Part shown: positions 61,593-64,000 of the stretch, piece by piece | Numbering within the stretch: the first letter of the stretch is position 1 | Layout of the letters: each line of letters begins with the position of its first letter | Assembly (NCBI RefSeq): GCF_001571005.1 | Contig: NZ_BCST01000007.1 | Coordinates: 186,001 to 250,000, forward strand | Source of the DNA: Herbiconiux solani NBRC 106740 | GTDB lineage: Bacteria; Actinomycetota; Actinomycetes; Actinomycetales; Microbacteriaceae | Reading direction: 5' to 3' | DNA: 64,000 nt | Translations under genes and position numbers: made by a program | The notes under the pieces: model-generated | The model's database searches: none | What the model saw: only the letters and a program-made list of their open reading frames with translations | Told to the model about the DNA's origin: nothing

Positions 61593-62693
61593 CTAGGCCA
61601 GCGGGTCGCTCGGGTCCCTCGGGTCGGTGTGGTCGAGCATCCACCCGCGGTCCTTCGCGGCCTTCTTGAGCTTCTCGAAGAGCCCGGCGCCGTCGGGGGC
61701 GTAGACCCGCGGGGCCAGCTCGACCGCCGCGTTCGGGTCGACCTTCGACCGGCCACCGGCCAGCACCGCCTCGCTCGCGGAGAGCTGGCGGATGGCGATC
61801 GCCGCGACGCTGTCAGGGTGCTCGATCGCGAACTCCCGGTAGATCTCCTCGTCGTGCTGCCCGTCGTCGCCGATCAGCAGCCAGTGGATGTCGGGGAACT
61901 CCTCGGCGAGCCGGCGGAGGTTCTTCTCCTTGTGCTCGCGGCCGTTGCGGAAGAAGCGGTCGTGGGTCGGGCCCCAGTCGGTGAGCAGGATCGGGCCGCT
62001 CGGATACAGGTTCCGCGACAGGAAGCGGGTGAGCGTCGGCGCGACGTTCCAGGCGCCCGTCGAGAGGTAGATCACGGGCGTGCCCGGGTTGTCGGTGGTC
62101 ATCCGCTCGAGGAAGACGGCCATCCCGGGTGTGGGCGTGCGGGCGTGCACGTCGAGCACGAAGGTGTTCCAGAACGCCAGGAAGGGGCGGGGGAGCGCGG
62201 TGACCATGACGGTGTCGTCGATGTCGCAGACCACGCCGAACGTGGTGTCCGGGGCGACGATGAACACGGGCGCCTCGACCGGCTCGGAACCCTCGGCCGA
62301 CATCGTGATCGTGTGCCAGCCCGGCTCGAGCTCGACGTCGACCGACGCGTCGACGACGCCGCCGCGGTCGGCGAGCACCGTGCGCACGCTGCCCTCGACC
62401 TGGATCGTCACCTCGACGTCGCCCACCGGGACGCTCGTGAAGCTGCGCCAGCCGCGCACCCGCTCCTCGCGCCGGCGCTGCTGGCGGGCGGCGCGGGAAC
62501 CGGGCTTGGGCTGCTTGGTCAGCAGCACCCGGCCGAGAACCCGGACGCGGGTGGTGGAGCCGTACCCGGTGTACGGGATGACCGTCGCCTGGTGTCCGCG
62601 ACGCCGGGCCCACTTCTCCCGGAAGTCGTGGATCGCGTCGTCGATTCGAGCGGCACGGTGCAGGCGGAGTGCCGCGGCGGGTTCTGTTGGCAC
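61593..62693 (-). CDS. App1-family phosphatase (DUF2183)
   Basis: 366 residues of the App1/phosphatidate phosphatase-like family, HAD fold. The HAD motif DxDxT is Asp157-Ile-Asp159-Asp160-Thr161 (VVCDIDDTVM), with LIGDDGQHDEE as the later acidic motif. It has a basic N-terminal third (RAARQQRRREERVRGW) and a beta region before the HAD domain. Substrate in bacteria is unknown. Likely GTG start with CAGACT six bases upstream. Converges with the ScfR gene. Confidence 0.9.
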   Translation of the reverse strand: MPTEPAAALRLHRAARIDDAIHDFREKWARRRGHQATVIPYTGYGSTTRVRVLGRVLLTKQPKPGSRAARQQRRREERVRGWRSFTSVPVGDVEVTIQVEGSVRTVLADRGGVVDASVDVELEPGWHTITMSAEGSEPVEAPVFIVAPDTTFGVVCDIDDTVMVTALPRPFLAFWNTFVLDVHARTPTPGMAVFLERMTTDNPGTPVIYLSTGAWNVAPTLTRFLSRNLYPSGPILLTDWGPTHDRFFRNGREHKEKNLRRLAEEFPDIHWLLIGDDGQHDEEIYREFAIEHPDSVAAIAIRQLSASEAVLAGGRSKVDPNAAVELAPRVYAPDGAGLFEKLKKAAKDRGWMLDHTDPRDPSDPLA

Positions 62694-62813
62694 GCTGCCA
62701 GTCTGTCACGGCCCGGCACGCACCGCAGAAGATGGTGCAGACCCGACGGGATCCGCACGCCGACGGGGCCGCCCGGACACGTCGACACGACGCAGACCCG
62801 AGAAGTGCTCACG

Positions 62814-62830
62814 CGACTGACAGACAGTCG
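62814..62830 (+). promoter_or_regulatory. Candidate TetR operator (CGACTG-N5-CAGTCG)
   Basis: Perfect 6-bp dyad with a 5-base spacer, immediately upstream of TAGACT (62834-62839), the presumed -10 of the TetR gene. Binding there would block the promoter. Confidence 0.5.
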
Positions 62831-62872
62831 ATCTAGACTCGGGTGTCGGGATTCGGGAAAGGGACGGGCTCA

Positions 62873-63502
62873 GTGTCATTCAACGACCTCATCAGCGGTG
62901 CGCTCACATCGACCGGGAAGGTGCGCAACGAGCCGGTCCAGGCTCGCAGCAGCGAACGGATCGGAGCCCTGCTCGACGCCGCCTCGGCGGTCGTCGCCGA
63001 GGTCGGCATCGAGCGCCTCACGACCGCCATGGTCGCCGAGCGCGCCGGCGCCTCGATCGGCACCGTCTACCGCTACTTCCCCGACCGCATCGCCGTGTTG
63101 GGGGCCATGAGCCTTCGCGGCTTCGAGCGCTTCCTCCGCGCCAGCGTCGACCTGCTCGAGAGCACGAAGCCCACGACGATGGATGCCGCGTTCGGCTGCC
63201 TGATCGACGCGGCCGTGCAGATGCACCGCACCGAGCCGGGCTTCACGTCCATCCGGCTCTCGGACCAGATCGCCCTCCCCGAGGTGGATGGCGGCACCGC
63301 CGCCTCGGCCCGCGTCGCCGGCCCCCTCGCCGAGATCTTCGCCGCCGAGTTCGACATCGCCGACGACGGAACCCTGGCCGACCGCCTCGACATCGCGCTC
63401 ACGATGGTCGACGCCCTGCTGGTGCGCGCGTTCATCATCGACCCGCAGGGCGACGAGGATGCGATCGCCGCCTGTCGCGCCGTCGTCACTGCGTATTTGT
63501 GA
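62873..63502 (+). CDS. TetR/AcrR-family regulator
   Basis: 209 residues. DNA-binding domain at about 28-75 (RSSERIGALLDAASAVVAEVGIERLTTAMVAERAGASIGTVYRYFPDRIAVLGAM); the rest is the ligand and dimerisation domain. GTG at 62873 is preferred over GTG at 62843, which lies three bases after a -10-like TAGACT. Upstream sits a dyad likely used for autoregulation. Next to an osmoprotectant ABC gene, so the ligand may be a compatible solute; inference. Confidence 0.9.
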   Translation: MSFNDLISGALTSTGKVRNEPVQARSSERIGALLDAASAVVAEVGIERLTTAMVAERAGASIGTVYRYFPDRIAVLGAMSLRGFERFLRASVDLLESTKPTTMDAAFGCLIDAAVQMHRTEPGFTSIRLSDQIALPEVDGGTAASARVAGPLAEIFAAEFDIADDGTLADRLDIALTMVDALLVRAFIIDPQGDEDAIAACRAVVTAYL

Positions 63503-63597
63503 CGATGGTTGACCCTCGGGCTTTGCGTTTTCCCCCGATGATGTTTGGCTTGTCCGAAGGATCGTAGCCCGCGGTCCCACGACGATAGGGCCCCGCG

Positions 63598-64000
63598 ATG
63601 ATCGAGTTCCGCTCGGTGACGAAGCAATTCCCGGACGGGACGGTCGCGGTCAAGTCCTTCGACCTCGTCATCCCGCCCCGCAAGACGACCGTGCTGGTCG
63701 GGTCCTCCGGCTGCGGCAAGACGACGTTGCTCCGCATGATCAACCGGATGATCGACCCGACCTCGGGCAGCATCCTGATCGACGGGGAGGACACCTCGAC
63801 GCTCGCGCCGGTGAAGCTCCGCCGCCGGATCGGTTACGTGATGCAGAACTCCGGTCTGCTGCCGCACCGCAAGGTGATCGACAACGTCGCGACCGTGCCG
63901 ATCCTGAACGGCGTGCCGAAGAAGGAGGCCCGGGCGCACGCGCTCGACCTGCTCGACACGGTGGGCCTGGACCGTTCGCTCGCCGACAAGTACCCCCGCC
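63598..64000 (+). CDS. Osmoprotectant (glycine betaine/choline/carnitine) ABC transporter ATP-binding subunit, cut by window end
   Basis: First 134 codons of an OpuCA/OpuBA/ProV-type ATPase: MIEFRSVTKQFPDGTVAVKSF, Walker A VGSSGCGKTTLLRMINRM, and the Q-loop YVMQNSGLLPHRKVIDNVATVP. ATG at 63598 gives the natural start. TAGGGC six bases upstream is a weak leaderless-type element. The signature motif, Walker B and CBS domains lie beyond the window. Confidence 0.93.
   Translation, partial: MIEFRSVTKQFPDGTVAVKSFDLVIPPRKTTVLVGSSGCGKTTLLRMINRMIDPTSGSILIDGEDTSTLAPVKLRRRIGYVMQNSGLLPHRKVIDNVATVPILNGVPKKEARAHALDLLDTVGLDRSLADKYPR

Overview
The window is typical chromosomal DNA of a high-GC actinobacterium. 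The gene content points to Microbacteriaceae or a close relative: trehalose TreX/Y/Z, mycothiol- and F420-linked enzymes, a ScfR/RamB-like regulator beside GTP-dependent PEP carboxykinase, paired ClpP1/ClpP2, a GerW-like protein and a YkoEDC thiamine transporter. Genes are densely packed, many start with GTG, and no stretch longer than about 230 bases lacks a gene or an assigned element. I found no rRNA, CRISPR array, insertion sequence, prophage or integrase. This is core chromosome rather than an accessory island, and I did not find a convincing new multi-gene system. The value is in regulatory structure and in several altered enzymes.

Layout. 1-3.3 kb: gatCAB, ending in a strong hairpin. 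3.4-9.1 kb: small proteins, a GNAT enzyme, and a two-gene membrane-lipid unit (an extracytoplasmic alpha/beta hydrolase plus an MprF-like aminoacyl-lipid synthase). 9.2-10.5 kb: DNA polymerase IV. 10.5-17 kb: glgX/treX-treY-treZ on the minus strand, which makes trehalose from alpha-glucan. 17-21.3 kb: GerW-like protein, then a TPP riboswitch with ykoE-ykoD-ykoC and a P-loop kinase. 21.3-26.8 kb: a D,D-carboxypeptidase-fold protein without its catalytic residues, a zincin, tRNA-His, oligoribonuclease, tRNA-Arg, msrA and a second SSB. 26.9-43.7 kb: ettA, two thioesterases, an FAD dehydrogenase, truncated haemoglobin O, MscS, pepN, a mycothiol nitroreductase-like protein, rpiB, a Nei-type glycosylase, a PaiB-like protein, an amidohydrolase and Dps. 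43.7-47.2 kb: nitroreductase, a proline-rich membrane protein and an F420 oxidoreductase. 47.2-51.8 kb: tRNA-Gly, tRNA-Pro, tig, clpP1, clpP2, clpX. 52-54.6 kb: pnuC, then ACC deaminase with a divergent GntR regulator, bounded by two large palindromes. 54.7-61.5 kb: valS operon, pckG and its divergent ScfR-type regulator. 61.5-64 kb: an App1 phosphatase, a TetR regulator and the start of an osmoprotectant ABC ATPase gene cut by the window end.

How things fit. From clpX to ssb/ettA the gene content matches, with insertions and inversions, the Mycobacterium tuberculosis segment Rv2457c-Rv2478c, so this is an old actinobacterial neighbourhood. Sixteen genes have a TANNNT hexamer ending exactly 6 or 7 bases before the start codon, the layout expected for leaderless mRNAs; others carry clear Shine-Dalgarno sequences. 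ACC deaminase, trehalose synthesis and osmoprotectant uptake together would suit a plant- or soil-associated life, but that is inference.
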